This document shows, piece by piece, positions 1-8,485 of a DNA stretch of 64,000 nt (position 1 is its first letter; every line of letters begins with the position of its first letter). This stretch comes from Neisseria mucosa (GTDB lineage: Bacteria > Pseudomonadota > Gammaproteobacteria > Burkholderiales > Neisseriaceae), in the NCBI RefSeq assembly GCF_013267835.1, contig NZ_CP053939.1, forward strand, positions 1,302,001 through 1,366,000, read 5' to 3'. The translations under genes were made by a program, and so were the position numbers. Under the pieces are notes generated by a model that saw only the letters and a program-made list of their open reading frames with translations, did no database searches and was not told the origin of the DNA.

Positions 1-929
1 TGCGCAGCTGAAGCTTGTTTCACTTCTTCCTGTTGCTGAAGATTTGCGCCGGCATCTTTAACCTGAGTTTCAGTCTGAGCATCAGGCGGAGTAACAGGTT
101 TTTCTGTTTTAGCTTCTGTCGCATTGGCGGCTTCATTGCCTTTTTCCGGCGCCGTATCGGCTTTAACAGGCGCAGATGCAGCCAAGCGTTGCAACTCACT
201 ACGGCTCGGGATATTCAGCACTTTACCTGCCAACATACGGTTGGCATTGTTATCAATAAACACATCCGGATTGGCATTAACCAACGCTTGAATGGTTTGA
301 TCCAAGGTCATACCTTGCGGACGGATGCTGGACGCAATGGCAATCAGGGTTTCACCCGTACGCACCAAATGCTGTCTGCCTGAACGTACGGCCATATCGT
401 TTTTAGCAGAGGCCGTCTGAACTTGTTTTTTCTCAGCCTTACGTTGCACATCTTTACGCACTTGAGCTACCTGATTGCCTGCTGCTTTATTATTTTTTGT
501 TGCAGGCTGTTGGGCATTGCGTGTCGGCTCGAAGGATTGGGATTCGGCAGCCTGACGGGTGCGGACGGATGCCGCATCTTTAGCGTCGTATCCGGCCGGA
601 TCAATGATGGCAGTGTATTCACGCGATTGCGCGCCGACACCTACTTGGAAAACCAAAACAGGATCTTTAATGGCTTTGGAAGAACGAATCGTAACGACTG
701 CCTTATCGCCTGATTTGCGTACTGCCGCACGCAAATTGCCATTTGAAATAGTGGCCTTGCCGCCGTTAAGCAGAGCCTGGGCTTCCTCGCCTGTTACGGT
801 AATACTGCCTGTAAAAGGTTCGCCCAGATGAGATTGGACATTCAAGCCGCCCAAACCTGCTGAAGCACCGAGCGATGTCATCAAAGCGATAGAAGCTGTA
901 ATTAATTTAATATTGTGATGTTTTTTCAA
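1..929 (-). CDS. tspA: TspA/FimV-family LysM protein, N-terminal part
   Basis: The C-terminus lies beyond the window; about 309 residues are visible. Residues 1-24 look like a signal peptide (basic KKHHNIK, then a hydrophobic stretch ending ASAG). The FimV-type segment GLNVQSHLGEPF follows. A LysM peptidoglycan-binding domain lies at about 187-241, starting LVRTGETL and ending KVLNIPSR, then an Ala/Glu/Lys-rich linker. I chose a TTG start at 929 because AGGGG sits just upstream and the signal peptide begins there; no ATG fits. FimV proteins are inner-membrane scaffolds tied to type IV pilus assembly and polarity, and TspA is the neisserial T-cell-stimulating homologue. It is divergent from yciB. 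Confidence 0.85.
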   Translation of the reverse strand, partial: MKKHHNIKLITASIALMTSLGASAGLGGLNVQSHLGEPFTGSITVTGEEAQALLNGGKATISNGNLRAAVRKSGDKAVVTIRSSKAIKDPVLVFQVGVGAQSREYTAIIDPAGYDAKDAASVRTRQAAESQSFEPTRNAQQPATKNNKAAGNQVAQVRKDVQRKAEKKQVQTASAKNDMAVRSGRQHLVRTGETLIAIASSIRPQGMTLDQTIQALVNANPDVFIDNNANRMLAGKVLNIPSRSELQRLAASAPVKADTAPEKGNEAANATEAKTEKPVTPPDAQTETQVKDAGANLQQQEEVKQASAA

Positions 930-1234
930 AACTGATCCCCTGTTCGGAAATTATGGTACTGACCAATGTGCGCGCATTTAACCATATATTTACTAGATAT
1001 TACGTCATGATATATTTTTAACCCATTTCTGCCAAGCAATACAGGCCATTCAGCCTGAAATTCCTTGGTAAATCTATTACTTTTGCATGCTTGTGTTTCT
1101 TTTTTACAAATTTCTCCGACCCAAAACAAATATTTTATATAAATATATGCGGCATTAAAGTCATGAGGGAAGGTGCAAAAAAACACATCTGCCTGTATGA
1201 TTAGCATTTACTCAATTAGTTTCATCATTAACAT
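930..1234. other. Divergent intergenic region tspA/yciB
   Basis: This AT-rich stretch of about 300 bases separates two divergent genes and must carry both promoters. I could not fix a convincing -35/-10 pair for either side. The open frame on the minus strand here (926-1207) has no family resemblance and no ribosome site, so I treat it as noncoding. Confidence 0.5.
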
Positions 1235-1768
1235 ATGAAAGTTTTGAGCGACTTATTCGCCGTATTCTTATTTTTCATTACATACATCATCACCAAAGAC
1301 ATGATTGCCGCAACGGCTGTTGCGGTTATAGTTGGCATTGCCCAAGCTGCGCTGACCTTTTGGAAACACCGCAAACTGGACACCATGCAATGGATCAGCC
1401 TGATTTTGATTGTCTTTTTTGGCGGTGCAACGATTTTACTGAAAGACAACCGCTTCATCATGTGGAAACCGACCGTTCTGTTTTGGATCGGCGCGATCGT
1501 CATGCTGTTTAGTCATCTTGCCGGTAAAAACGGGCTAAAAGCCGTGATGGGTAAAGAAATGCAGCTTCCTGATTTTGTATGGACGCGCCTGACTTATGCA
1601 TGGATTGGCTTCCTGATTTTTATGGGGGCTGCCAATCTCTTTGTCTTTACGTATTTTCCAGACCAATGGGTCAATTACAAATTGTTCGGCACATTGGGTT
1701 TCACAATCATTTTTTCTATCGCACAGGGCATGTATCTGATGCGTTTCCAGCCTAAGGAGGATCAATAA
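1235..1768 (+). CDS. yciB: Inner membrane septation protein YciB/IspA
   Basis: The 177-residue protein is almost all hydrophobic, with five or so membrane segments beginning directly at the N-terminus (VLSDLFAVFLFFITYI). The conserved family patterns are WKPTVLFW and a C-terminal region ending with a short polar tail. The YciB family affects cell envelope synthesis and septation in enterobacteria and Shigella; the molecular activity is not settled. Its stop codon overlaps the next start (TAATG), so it is translationally coupled to the YciI gene. A strong AAGGAGG lies inside its 3' end for the next gene. Confident family call. Confidence 0.9.
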   Translation: MKVLSDLFAVFLFFITYIITKDMIAATAVAVIVGIAQAALTFWKHRKLDTMQWISLILIVFFGGATILLKDNRFIMWKPTVLFWIGAIVMLFSHLAGKNGLKAVMGKEMQLPDFVWTRLTYAWIGFLIFMGAANLFVFTYFPDQWVNYKLFGTLGFTIIFSIAQGMYLMRFQPKEDQ

Positions 1769-2058
1769 TGGAATATTTCATGCTTTTGGCCACTGATGCC
1801 GAAGATGTCCACGAAGCACGCATGGCGGCACGCCCCGCGCATTTGGCACGTTTGAAAGAATTGAAAGCGCAAGGCCGTCTGCTGACTGCCGGCCCCAATC
1901 CCCTGCCGGATAATCCGGAACGCGTCTCCGGCAGCCTGATTGTGGCTCAATTTGAGTCTTTGGACGCCGCACAAGAATGGGCCGAACAAGACCCTTACGT
2001 CGATGCCGGCGTATACGCCGAAGTCTTGATCAAACCCTTTAAAGCCGTGTTCAAATGA
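1768..2058 (+). CDS. YciI family protein
   Basis: The 96-residue protein has the YciI (ferredoxin-like) fold signature: EYFMLLATDAED at the start, R-x2-H-L-A-R-L near residue 25, the GRLLTAGPNP segment, and a D-P-Y motif near the end. YciI proteins are small dimeric enzymes with a conserved His/Asp pair whose physiological substrate is generally unknown. It overlaps yciB by one base and the BolA gene by four (ATGA), and yciB-yciI-bolA appears to be one transcript. The start is supported by a very good AAGGAGG eight bases upstream. Confidence 0.85.
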   Translation: MEYFMLLATDAEDVHEARMAARPAHLARLKELKAQGRLLTAGPNPLPDNPERVSGSLIVAQFESLDAAQEWAEQDPYVDAGVYAEVLIKPFKAVFK

Positions 2059-2327
2059 GCAATATGCGTCAAATGATTGAAGAACGCCTGCAGGCACTTG
2101 AGCCTGAGTTCTTCGATTTTGAAGATGAGAGCCATCTGCACGCCGGCCATGCCGGCAATAAAGGCGGCGGGCATTATGCGATATTGGTGGTCAGCAACGC
2201 ATTTGAAAATATCGGCCGCCTCCAACGGCAACGTATGATTAAGCAGCTTTTACAAGACTTGTTTTCAGACGGCCTGATTCATGCGCTCAGCATCAAAGCA
2301 GCCACGCCGGATGAATACTTCCATTAA
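2055..2327 (+). CDS. BolA family protein
   Basis: This 90-residue BolA-type protein has an alpha-beta KH-like fold. The visible family marks are the N-terminal helix (MIEERLQALEPEFFDFEDES), an H-x-G-H-x-G-N segment around residues 30-36, and a C-terminal FSDGLIHALSIKAATPDEY block matching the BolA ending. BolA proteins pair with monothiol glutaredoxins to handle Fe-S clusters, and some act as morphology or stress regulators. The start is the ATG of an ATGA overlap with the YciI stop. Which BolA paralogue this is (BolA or IbaG type) I cannot say. Confidence 0.85.
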   Translation: MSNMRQMIEERLQALEPEFFDFEDESHLHAGHAGNKGGGHYAILVVSNAFENIGRLQRQRMIKQLLQDLFSDGLIHALSIKAATPDEYFH

Positions 2328-2378
2328 GATTACCGCCCAAACTTTGATTTCCAATCATTAATTTAGAAGAGAAATACG

Positions 2379-3251
2379 ATGAAAAAAACCTACTTTGCTT
2401 CAGCCTTGATGCTCGCTCTGACTTCCGGCACTCTGTTTGCCCAAACTTTGGTTACCGTCAACGGTCAAGCCATCGACAGCAGCGTTATCGATGACCAAGT
2501 TGCTTCCGTACGCGCCAGCAACCCGAACATTCAAGATACGCCTGAATTGCGTCAAATGCTGACTGAACGTCAAGTTATCAGCACTGTGGTTACCCAAGAA
2601 GCCAAAAAATTAAAGTTGGATCAAAGCGCTGAATTCAAAGCGGCACTGGAGCAAGCACGTGCCGATGCCGCCAAGCAAGGAGCGGATAAAAAGCCTACAT
2701 TCAAAACCGAATGGGCGGCTTTTGAAAATGACTTGCTAGGCCAAGCTTTCGCGGCACACATTATCCGCCAATTTCCTGTTCAAGAAAAAGATGTCAAAGC
2801 CGCTTACAACGATTTCAGCAACTTCTATAAAGGCACCCAAGAAGTCCAACTGGGTGAAATCGTAACCGACAGCAACAGCAATGCCCAAAAAGCCATTGCC
2901 GACTTGGACGCGAAAAAAAGCTTTGTTTCGGTATTGAACCAATATTCAATTGATGAAGCAGCCAAAAAAGCCGGCGGCATCCCTAAAGCTTATGTTCCGC
3001 TCAAAGATTTGCAAGAATCAGCACCTCCGCTTTATGAAGCCGTCAAAGACCTGAAAAAAGGCGCGCACACTAAAACGCCGCTGCAAAACGGTAATCTGTA
3101 TGCCGTCTTCTACGTCAATGACCGCCGTAACGTTACCGTTCCTTCTTATGAAGCCTCTAAAAACGAGATTGGCAGCGATTTACAGGGTGCCCGTGTCAAT
3201 GCGGCCATTCAATCATTGCTGAAAAAAGCCAGCATCAAAGTCAACAAATAA
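2379..3251 (+). CDS. Periplasmic peptidyl-prolyl isomerase, parvulin/SurA type
   Basis: The 290-residue exported foldase has a signal peptide at 1-21 (KKTYFASALMLALTSGTLFA), then a SurA-like N-terminal chaperone helix region. A parvulin domain at about 140-255 carries QLGEIVTDS, FVSVLNQYSID and a GG-IPKAYVPLKDL loop, close to the Campylobacter Cbf2/PEB4-like group. It probably helps fold outer-membrane or periplasmic proteins. GAAGAGAAA precedes the ATG. A second gene of the same family follows after 45 bases, with a GC-rich hairpin in between, suggesting duplication and co-transcription. Confidence 0.85.
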   Translation: MKKTYFASALMLALTSGTLFAQTLVTVNGQAIDSSVIDDQVASVRASNPNIQDTPELRQMLTERQVISTVVTQEAKKLKLDQSAEFKAALEQARADAAKQGADKKPTFKTEWAAFENDLLGQAFAAHIIRQFPVQEKDVKAAYNDFSNFYKGTQEVQLGEIVTDSNSNAQKAIADLDAKKSFVSVLNQYSIDEAAKKAGGIPKAYVPLKDLQESAPPLYEAVKDLKKGAHTKTPLQNGNLYAVFYVNDRRNVTVPSYEASKNEIGSDLQGARVNAAIQSLLKKASIKVNK

Positions 3252-3259
3252 TATAACGT

Positions 3260-3282
3260 GCCCGCCGTTTATAGCGGCGGGC
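3260..3282 (+). other. GC-rich hairpin between the two foldase genes
   Basis: The arms GCCCGCCG and CGGCGGGC form a perfect 8-bp stem with a 7-base loop. No T-run follows, so it is unlikely to be a strong Rho-independent terminator. It more likely stabilises or partially attenuates the upstream message. Confidence 0.6.
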
Positions 3283-3296
3283 AATAAGGAATCCAC

Positions 3297-4061
3297 ATGA
3301 ACATCAAGCCCAAAACTGCCGTTTTGGCCATCCTTACCCTGTCAACGATCGGTTTGGCAACCGCCAAAGCGCCTGATATCGATCCTGCCCGCATCGACAG
3401 CATGGTTGCCGAAGTATTGAGACAGGCCGACCAGCATCCCAACCAGACTGCCAAACCCGATGGTCAGGCAATCCGCAAAGATGTGGTTACACGCTTGCAG
3501 ACTTTGGAAATCTTGAAAAATGAAGCCTTTAAAGCTGGTTTGGACAAAGATGCGGAAGTGCAGAATCAATTCAAAAACGTTGAAGCTGAGTTCTATGCCA
3601 ACCAATACGCTGTTTATCTAGAACGTCAAACCGCAGTTGACGATGCCGAGTTGCGCCGTTTCTACGACCAGCAAACACGCATTATCAAGCTGCAACAAGT
3701 CAGCTTTGCCTCAGCCGACGAAGTACGCGCCGCGCAAGAACTGCTGCTCAAAGGCTTGTCATTCGAAGAGCTGATGAAGCGCTATCCCAACCCCGAACAA
3801 AAATTCGACGGCTTCATTTCTCCGCAACAGCTTCCTCCCCAACTGGCCGTTGCTTTTGCCGACATGACCCGAGGCGACGTAACGCATGAGCCGATTCAGA
3901 TGGAAAACCGTTTTTATCTGTTTAAACTCAGTGCAGTAGAGCATGATCCGAATGCCGAACCTTTCGAGCTGGTACGCAACCAAATTGCCCAAGCTGTCAA
4001 ACAGCAAAAAGTTAATAATCAGATCGAACGCATCTTAAAAGAAAACGGCATTAATCCGTAA
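3297..4061 (+). CDS. Second parvulin-type peptidyl-prolyl isomerase
   Basis: The 254-residue protein has a signal peptide (KTAVLAILTLSTIGLATAKA). An N-terminal helical SurA-like part spans about 25-115. A PpiC/parvulin domain follows with LQQVSFASADEV, LSFEELMKRYPN and FISPQQLPPQLAVAFADM. It is shorter and diverged from its upstream neighbour but has the same domain plan, so a tandem duplication is likely (inference). Location should be periplasmic. The ATG is preceded by AAGGA. A clear terminator follows at 4106-4133. Confidence 0.82.
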   Translation: MNIKPKTAVLAILTLSTIGLATAKAPDIDPARIDSMVAEVLRQADQHPNQTAKPDGQAIRKDVVTRLQTLEILKNEAFKAGLDKDAEVQNQFKNVEAEFYANQYAVYLERQTAVDDAELRRFYDQQTRIIKLQQVSFASADEVRAAQELLLKGLSFEELMKRYPNPEQKFDGFISPQQLPPQLAVAFADMTRGDVTHEPIQMENRFYLFKLSAVEHDPNAEPFELVRNQIAQAVKQQKVNNQIERILKENGINP

Positions 4062-4070
4062 ATTGATTCA

Positions 4071-4095
4071 ATGGTTTCAGGCCGTCTGAAACCAT
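4071..4095 (+). repeat. DNA uptake sequence held in the loop of a hairpin
   Basis: ATGGTTTCA and TGAAACCAT form a 9-bp stem around GGCCGTC, so a single uptake sequence is split between loop and 3' arm. The usual arrangement in this window is two facing copies; here one copy is extended into a palindrome by flanking bases. Confidence 0.6.
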
Positions 4096-4105
4096 ACTCC
4101 AAACC

Positions 4106-4133
4106 AAAGGGCGTGTCTTTTACGCCCTTTTTT
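4106..4133 (+). terminator. Rho-independent terminator after second foldase
   Basis: AAGGGCGT and ACGCCCTT pair with a 7-base loop and are followed by a T-run. It does not contain an uptake sequence. Confidence 0.8.
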
Positions 4134-4159
4134 ACAAACTTTTTTTATTCAAAAACATC

Positions 4160-4621
4160 ATGCGCGCCGTTATTCAAAAAGTTACCCAAGCCAAAGTTGA
4201 CGTTTTGTCCGAAAACTCCCGCGAAACCTGCGGCAAAATCGACAACGGATTTATGATATTGCTCGGTGTTACCCACGCCGATACGGAAGCAGACGCCAAA
4301 TACATTGCGGACAAAACCGCCAACCTGCGTATCTTTGAAGACGAAAACGGCAAATTAAATTTATCGCTCAAAGATGTCGGCGGCTCGATATTATTGGTTT
4401 CCCAATTTACTCTTTACGCCGATGCGCGCAGCGGCCGCCGTCCGTCCTTCTCCAATGCCGCCCCTGCCGAACAAGCGGATAAACTCTATCAATATACCGC
4501 GCAACTTTTGCGCGAACATGGACTGACTGTCGAAACCGGCAGATTCCAAACCCATATGCAGGTTTCTCTTTGCAATGACGGGCCGGTTACCTTATTGCTT
4601 GATTCGCAAAAAACATTCTAA
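4160..4621 (+). CDS. dtd: D-aminoacyl-tRNA deacylase
   Basis: The 153-residue protein is full length for Dtd. It starts MRAVIQKV and carries the two family signatures S-Q-F-T-L at about 91-95 and the cross-subunit N-x-G-P-V-T motif at about 138-143. It removes D-amino acids (and glycine from tRNA-Ala) from mischarged tRNAs in the cytoplasm, as a dimer. No strong ribosome site precedes the ATG, but family alignment fixes the start. It is transcribed towards gntK, with a paired-uptake-sequence terminator between them. Confidence 0.93.
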   Translation: MRAVIQKVTQAKVDVLSENSRETCGKIDNGFMILLGVTHADTEADAKYIADKTANLRIFEDENGKLNLSLKDVGGSILLVSQFTLYADARSGRRPSFSNAAPAEQADKLYQYTAQLLREHGLTVETGRFQTHMQVSLCNDGPVTLLLDSQKTF

Positions 4622-4630
4622 ATCCCATCA

Positions 4631-4665
4631 AAAAAGGCCGTCTGAAAGATTTCAGACGGCCTTTT
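4631..4665. terminator. Paired uptake-sequence terminator, dtd/gntK
   Basis: Two facing AGGCCGTCTGAA copies form a stem of about 14 bp flanked by A-run and T-run. It serves the convergent dtd and gntK transcripts. Confidence 0.85.
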
Positions 4666-4680
4666 CATTTCTAATCATCA

Positions 4681-5199
4681 CTAAATCAAGCCTTGCGCTT
4701 TTACCCAGTTCACAATATCTGCCTCAACGGCTTCAGGCGAACCCGGATTGTCGATTTTAACTCCGTACTCATCCGCACCCAGCTCTTCCAAAATCTCCAG
4801 CTGCGAATCCAGCATTCCGGCTTTCATATAATGCCCCTGACGCGACAGCATACGCTCTAGATTGATTGCTTGAGGCGGAGTCAGATGGATAAAAGCCACC
4901 TTCCCTTCCGCACCACGCAGAATATCGCGATAGTGATGCTTGAGTGCGGAACAAGTAACGATGGAATATTTTTCCCCGTTTTTTGCCTGCTCTGTCATCC
5001 AGTCACGCAAATTGCCCAGCCAAGGATAGCGGTCTTCGTCCGTCAGCGGAATACCGGCACCCATTTTGTCGCGGTTGGCTTGAGTATGGAAATCATCGCC
5101 TTCGGCATAGGGACATTGATCAAGATATTTTTGCAACGAGAGTGCGGCCGTGGTTTTACCGCAACCGCACACACCCATCATGACAAAATGTGTCGTCAT
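4681..5199 (-). CDS. gntK: Gluconokinase
   Basis: The 172-residue protein is the usual length for the GntK/shikimate-kinase-like family. A P-loop GVCGCGKTT lies at about 9-17. The gluconate-region signature EGDDFH at 34-39, the DRYPWL segment at 57-62 and the CSALK segment around 83-87 are all present. It phosphorylates gluconate to 6-phosphogluconate, feeding the Entner-Doudoroff or pentose phosphate routes. It lies 91 bases downstream of the gluconate permease gene on the same strand, so the two very likely form a gluconate uptake-use operon. Confidence 0.92.
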   Translation of the reverse strand: MTTHFVMMGVCGCGKTTAALSLQKYLDQCPYAEGDDFHTQANRDKMGAGIPLTDEDRYPWLGNLRDWMTEQAKNGEKYSIVTCSALKHHYRDILRGAEGKVAFIHLTPPQAINLERMLSRQGHYMKAGMLDSQLEILEELGADEYGVKIDNPGSPEAVEADIVNWVKAQGLI

Positions 5200-5290
5200 T
5201 TTTCTACTCCTTGTTTATCTGGATTTTAACGGTATTTGAAAACAGGCGGATTGTGTTATCTCAAAAACACTATCCGCCGGCCGTTTTCGA

Positions 5291-6676
5291 TTAAACCAAG
5301 ATAAACAACACTGACGATAAAGCAAAACCGATGAGTGCGATAAGTGTTTGGTTGACCGTCCATGTCTTCAAGGTCGTCGGCACATCCATATCCAACAGAC
5401 GGCCGACAAGCCAGAAGCCTGAGTCGTTAAAGTGGCTGCAACCGACGGAACCCGCTGCCGTCGCCAATACCACGCAAGTAATCTGCCAATCGCTGAAACC
5501 TGCCGCCGCAACGGCCGGTGCCATCAATGCGGCAGCGGTAGTCAGGGCAACAGTCGCAGAACCTTGCGCAATACGCAAAGCCAAAGCCACCAAGAAACAG
5601 CCCAGTAAAACAGGAATACCCAAGTCAGCCATGCTGTCGGCCAAAGCCTTACCGATACCGGAAGCACGCAATACGCCGCCGAACATACCACCTGCACCGG
5701 TAATCAAAATAACCGAGCAAACCGGGCCCAATGCGCCATCGATGGTTTTCTCCAAAGCGCTGGCTTTTTCGCCACGTTTGCTGCCCAATACATACAGGGC
5801 CACCAAAACAGAAATCAGCAAAGCAATCGGTGTCGAACCGAGCATTCGTGCAAACTGCACCCAGCCTTCATCCGCACTGACCATTTTCTCGCTGATCAGA
5901 GTAGACAAACCAGTATTCAAGAAAATCAACAACATAGGAATCAGCATAATGCCGATGACTGTAGATGCTTTTGCAGACGCTTTCGGTTGGTCGTTATCTT
6001 GCGTACCGCCGCTGAGCAGATCAGGAACGGGCACATGAATGCTGCGACCCAAAACTTTACCCAATAAATAGCCGCTGAAATACCAAGTAATCAAGGTAAC
6101 CGGCAAACCCAAAATCAGCAGTTGACCAATATTTGCACCATAAAATTCAGAAGCGGCAATCGGGCCGGGATGAGGCGGAAGGAAGACGTGCATGACGGAA
6201 AATGCGCCAATAGATGCCAACGCATAGGGCAAAACAGTTTGCTTCATGCGGCGTGCCGTTGCAAACACAATCGGCAACATCACCACCAAGCCGGCATCAA
6301 AGAAAATCGGAAAACCGAAAATCAAAGAAGCCACGCCTAAGGCAAACGGCGCACGTTTTTCACCAAAAATCCGAATCAGCGCATCCGCCAAAGACTGGGC
6401 ACCGCCGGAAGTTTCCACCAAACGGCCGAGCATTGCGCCCAAACCGACCAGCAACGCCACGCTGCCGAGCGTGCCGCCAAAATTTTTGACCAACACATCA
6501 TTAACGATACTACCCATAGGCAGGCCTGTTACGATAGCAGTCAGCAGGCTGACCAATACCAGCGTCAGCAAAGCATGAACACGCAGTTTCACAATTAAAA
6601 TCAAAATCAGCAAAATTGCTGCCGCCGCAATACCGAGCAAGGTACCGGCACTCAGCGTTTGAGTCCATCCATCCAT
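5291..6676 (-). CDS. gntP: GntP family gluconate:H+ symporter
   Basis: The 461-residue inner-membrane permease has about 12-14 hydrophobic segments. Family-typical stretches include GLGAMLGRLVETSGGA, FGFPIFFDAGLVVMLPI, LPPHPGPIAASEFYGA and CSHFNDSGFWLV. These belong to the GntP family, which imports gluconate and related sugar acids with protons. The ATG is preceded by AAAGG. It is followed by gntK. An inverted ATGTT-AACAT element lies about 40 bases upstream (6716-6729) and could be a regulator site. Confidence 0.92.
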   Translation of the reverse strand: MDGWTQTLSAGTLLGIAAAAILLILILIVKLRVHALLTLVLVSLLTAIVTGLPMGSIVNDVLVKNFGGTLGSVALLVGLGAMLGRLVETSGGAQSLADALIRIFGEKRAPFALGVASLIFGFPIFFDAGLVVMLPIVFATARRMKQTVLPYALASIGAFSVMHVFLPPHPGPIAASEFYGANIGQLLILGLPVTLITWYFSGYLLGKVLGRSIHVPVPDLLSGGTQDNDQPKASAKASTVIGIMLIPMLLIFLNTGLSTLISEKMVSADEGWVQFARMLGSTPIALLISVLVALYVLGSKRGEKASALEKTIDGALGPVCSVILITGAGGMFGGVLRASGIGKALADSMADLGIPVLLGCFLVALALRIAQGSATVALTTAAALMAPAVAAAGFSDWQITCVVLATAAGSVGCSHFNDSGFWLVGRLLDMDVPTTLKTWTVNQTLIALIGFALSSVLFILV

Positions 6677-6715
6677 TTTGAAGCCTTTCTCTGTAAGAAA
6701 AATACAAATTTATTA

Positions 6716-6729
6716 ATGTTTTTTAACAT
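6716..6729. promoter_or_regulatory. Candidate operator upstream of gntP
   Basis: ATGTT and AACAT form a perfect inverted repeat around TTTT in the gntP leader. Enterobacterial GntR sites have ATGTTA/TAACAT half-sites with a slightly longer spacing, so the resemblance is partial. No gntR gene is visible nearby. Confidence 0.3.
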
Positions 6730-6864
6730 ATATGAATACGATAACACATTTACCCATGAAATCGTACGGCTAAATCCGGCCAAAATATAAGCACCTATTT
6801 TTCCAAACCCTTTTTGTAAGATGCTTGAAAATAAGGAGGACAAAGAAAAACAAGAACAATAAAA

Positions 6865-6900
6865 AGGCCGTCTGAAAAGTAGTTTATTTTCAGACGGCCT
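6865..6900 (-). terminator. Paired uptake-sequence terminator after nitroreductase locus
   Basis: Facing AGGCCGTCTGAAAA copies form a 14-bp stem downstream of the minus-strand nitroreductase pseudogene. Confidence 0.8.
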
Positions 6901-6967
6901 GACATTATGCTTCTCAATAAGATAGAAACAGATGGCTTTTTCAATGATCTGAAACCAAGCCCCTCAG

Positions 6968-7621
6968 TTATACCTTAGTAAAAATTACCTTGTTTTCCAA
7001 ACGTGATTTCGGCAATTTGGCATTAAAATTATCTTCGGCGCGATAGCCCAATGCAACAACGGCAACAGCACGATAACCTTTTTCAGCCAAACCAAATTCT
7101 TGATCCAAAACAGCCATATCCACCCCTTCCAACGGAACGGCATCCACACCCAAGGCCGCGGCGGCAAACAGGGTAAAGCCCAAATTAATATGAACTTGTC
7201 TCGACAACCATTGGGTTTCGTCTTGCATTTGGTCGCGGTGGATACCCAAGAAAGTGCGGCGCGCATTATCGCCCATTTGCTTATTTTCGGCCGTAGCAAA
7301 ACGTCCGGCTTTATCTTCCTGTTCCAACACGCCTGCCAAATAGTCCTCATCGGCATGCACCCGCGCCGCAAATACGATTACATGAGAAGCGTTGATGATT
7401 TTGGGCAGGTTGTACGGAAAATTTTCTGCAGATTTGGCTACCCGTGCTTTCCCTGCTTCATTATCTGTAATCACAAAATGTCAAGGTTGGATATTGACGC
7501 TGGAAGGACTGTAGCGCAGTGCCGCTTCGATTTGGGCAAAATCTTCGGCTGAAATTTTTTTGGAGGCATCAAAAGATTTGGTGCTGTAACGTTTTTGTAC
7601 GATATCCTGAACATTCATCAT
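6968..7621 (-). pseudogene. nfsB: NfsB-type nitroreductase with an in-frame TGA
   Basis: The reading frame is 217 codons, the normal NfsB length, and would encode an FMN-dependent NAD(P)H nitroreductase/FRase. The start MNVQDIVQKRYSTKSFD and the ending SRLENKVIFTKV match the family. Codon 47 (7481-7483) is TGA exactly where the family has Trp in NIQPWHFVIT; a TGG to TGA change explains it. The rest of the frame is intact, including the flavin-binding N-terminal RYS pattern. The damage is therefore a single recent nonsense change, a sequencing error, or, less likely, readthrough. Loss of NfsB would be expected to reduce activation of nitrofurans. Confidence 0.85.
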
Positions 7622-7655
7622 GTTGTTCCTTAAAATTTAAAACTGTCATAAACAC

Positions 7656-7689
7656 AAAGGCCGTCTGAAAAATCCTTCAGACGGCCTTT
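7656..7689 (-). terminator. Paired uptake-sequence terminator after tatC
   Basis: AAAGGCCGTCTGAA and its reverse complement form a 14-bp stem five bases beyond the tatC stop, with a T-run on the minus strand. Confidence 0.8.
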
Positions 7690-7693
7690 ATTC

Positions 7694-8482
7694 TCAAATT
7701 TCCGCCGGCGGCTGCGGTGTATCTTCATCTTCCTGCTGCGTTTTCACTTTGGCAAAGCGGCTGAACCAAATGCCTGCTTCATAGAGCAGAATCAGCGGAA
7801 CGGCAAGCAGGGTTTGGGAAATTACGTCAGGCGGCGTGATGATTGCGGCCACGATAAACGCACCCACGATAACATACGGACGGGCGTTCTTAAGCTGAGC
7901 GGTCGAAACAATGCCCATTTTGGCAAGCAACACCACAACAACAGGCACTTCAAACGTCGTACCGAATGCGACAAACATGCCCAAAATAAAGGACAGGTAT
8001 TTGTCGATATCGGTCGCCATATTGACGCCGACAGGGGTTACACCGGCCAAGAATTTGAAAATAACGGGAAACACCAGAAAATAGGCAAACGCCATACCGA
8101 CGAAGAAAAGCGTTACGCTGGACAACACCAGCGGCGTAATCAAACGTTTTTCGTTTTGGTATAAGGCCGGGGCGACAAACGCCCAGACTTGATACAGCGT
8201 GTGTGGCAACGACAGCAGAAACGCCGCCATCAAGGTAACCTTGACCGGCACAAAAAACGGCGCGATCACATCGGTCGCAATCATGCTGGTATCTTTAGGC
8301 AGATTGGCCATCAATGGTTCGGCAACAAAAGTATAGAGCTGCTGGGCAAACGGCATCATGCCCAAGAAGCAGACGACGATGCCGATGACGATCCACATCA
8401 TGCGGCGGCGCAGCTCGAGAAGATGCTCGATAAGCGGTTGGACGGGTTGTTCGTGTTGAGGTTCGGACACCGGTTGACTCAC
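7694..8482 (-). CDS. tatC: Twin-arginine translocase subunit TatC
   Basis: The 262-residue membrane protein has six predicted helices. Family signatures visible include the cytoplasmic start PLIEHLLELRRR, the FVAEPL and APF-VPVK stretches, SLPHTLYQVWAFVAPALYQNEKR and the late RPYVIVGAFIVAAIITPPDVISQ block. TatC recognises the twin-arginine signal and forms the receptor with TatB. The start is GTG at 8482, four bases after tatB, so translation is probably coupled. It is the last gene of tatABC, itself downstream of the his block and hinT. Confidence 0.95.
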   Translation of the reverse strand: MSQPVSEPQHEQPVQPLIEHLLELRRRMMWIVIGIVVCFLGMMPFAQQLYTFVAEPLMANLPKDTSMIATDVIAPFFVPVKVTLMAAFLLSLPHTLYQVWAFVAPALYQNEKRLITPLVLSSVTLFFVGMAFAYFLVFPVIFKFLAGVTPVGVNMATDIDKYLSFILGMFVAFGTTFEVPVVVVLLAKMGIVSTAQLKNARPYVIVGAFIVAAIITPPDVISQTLLAVPLILLYEAGIWFSRFAKVKTQQEDEDTPQPPAEI

Positions 8483-8485
8483 TTT

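Noticed and set aside
926..1207. Minus-strand frame of 93 codons between tspA and yciB
   Set aside because: It has no ribosome site and runs into the tspA start region; composition is like intergenic DNA.
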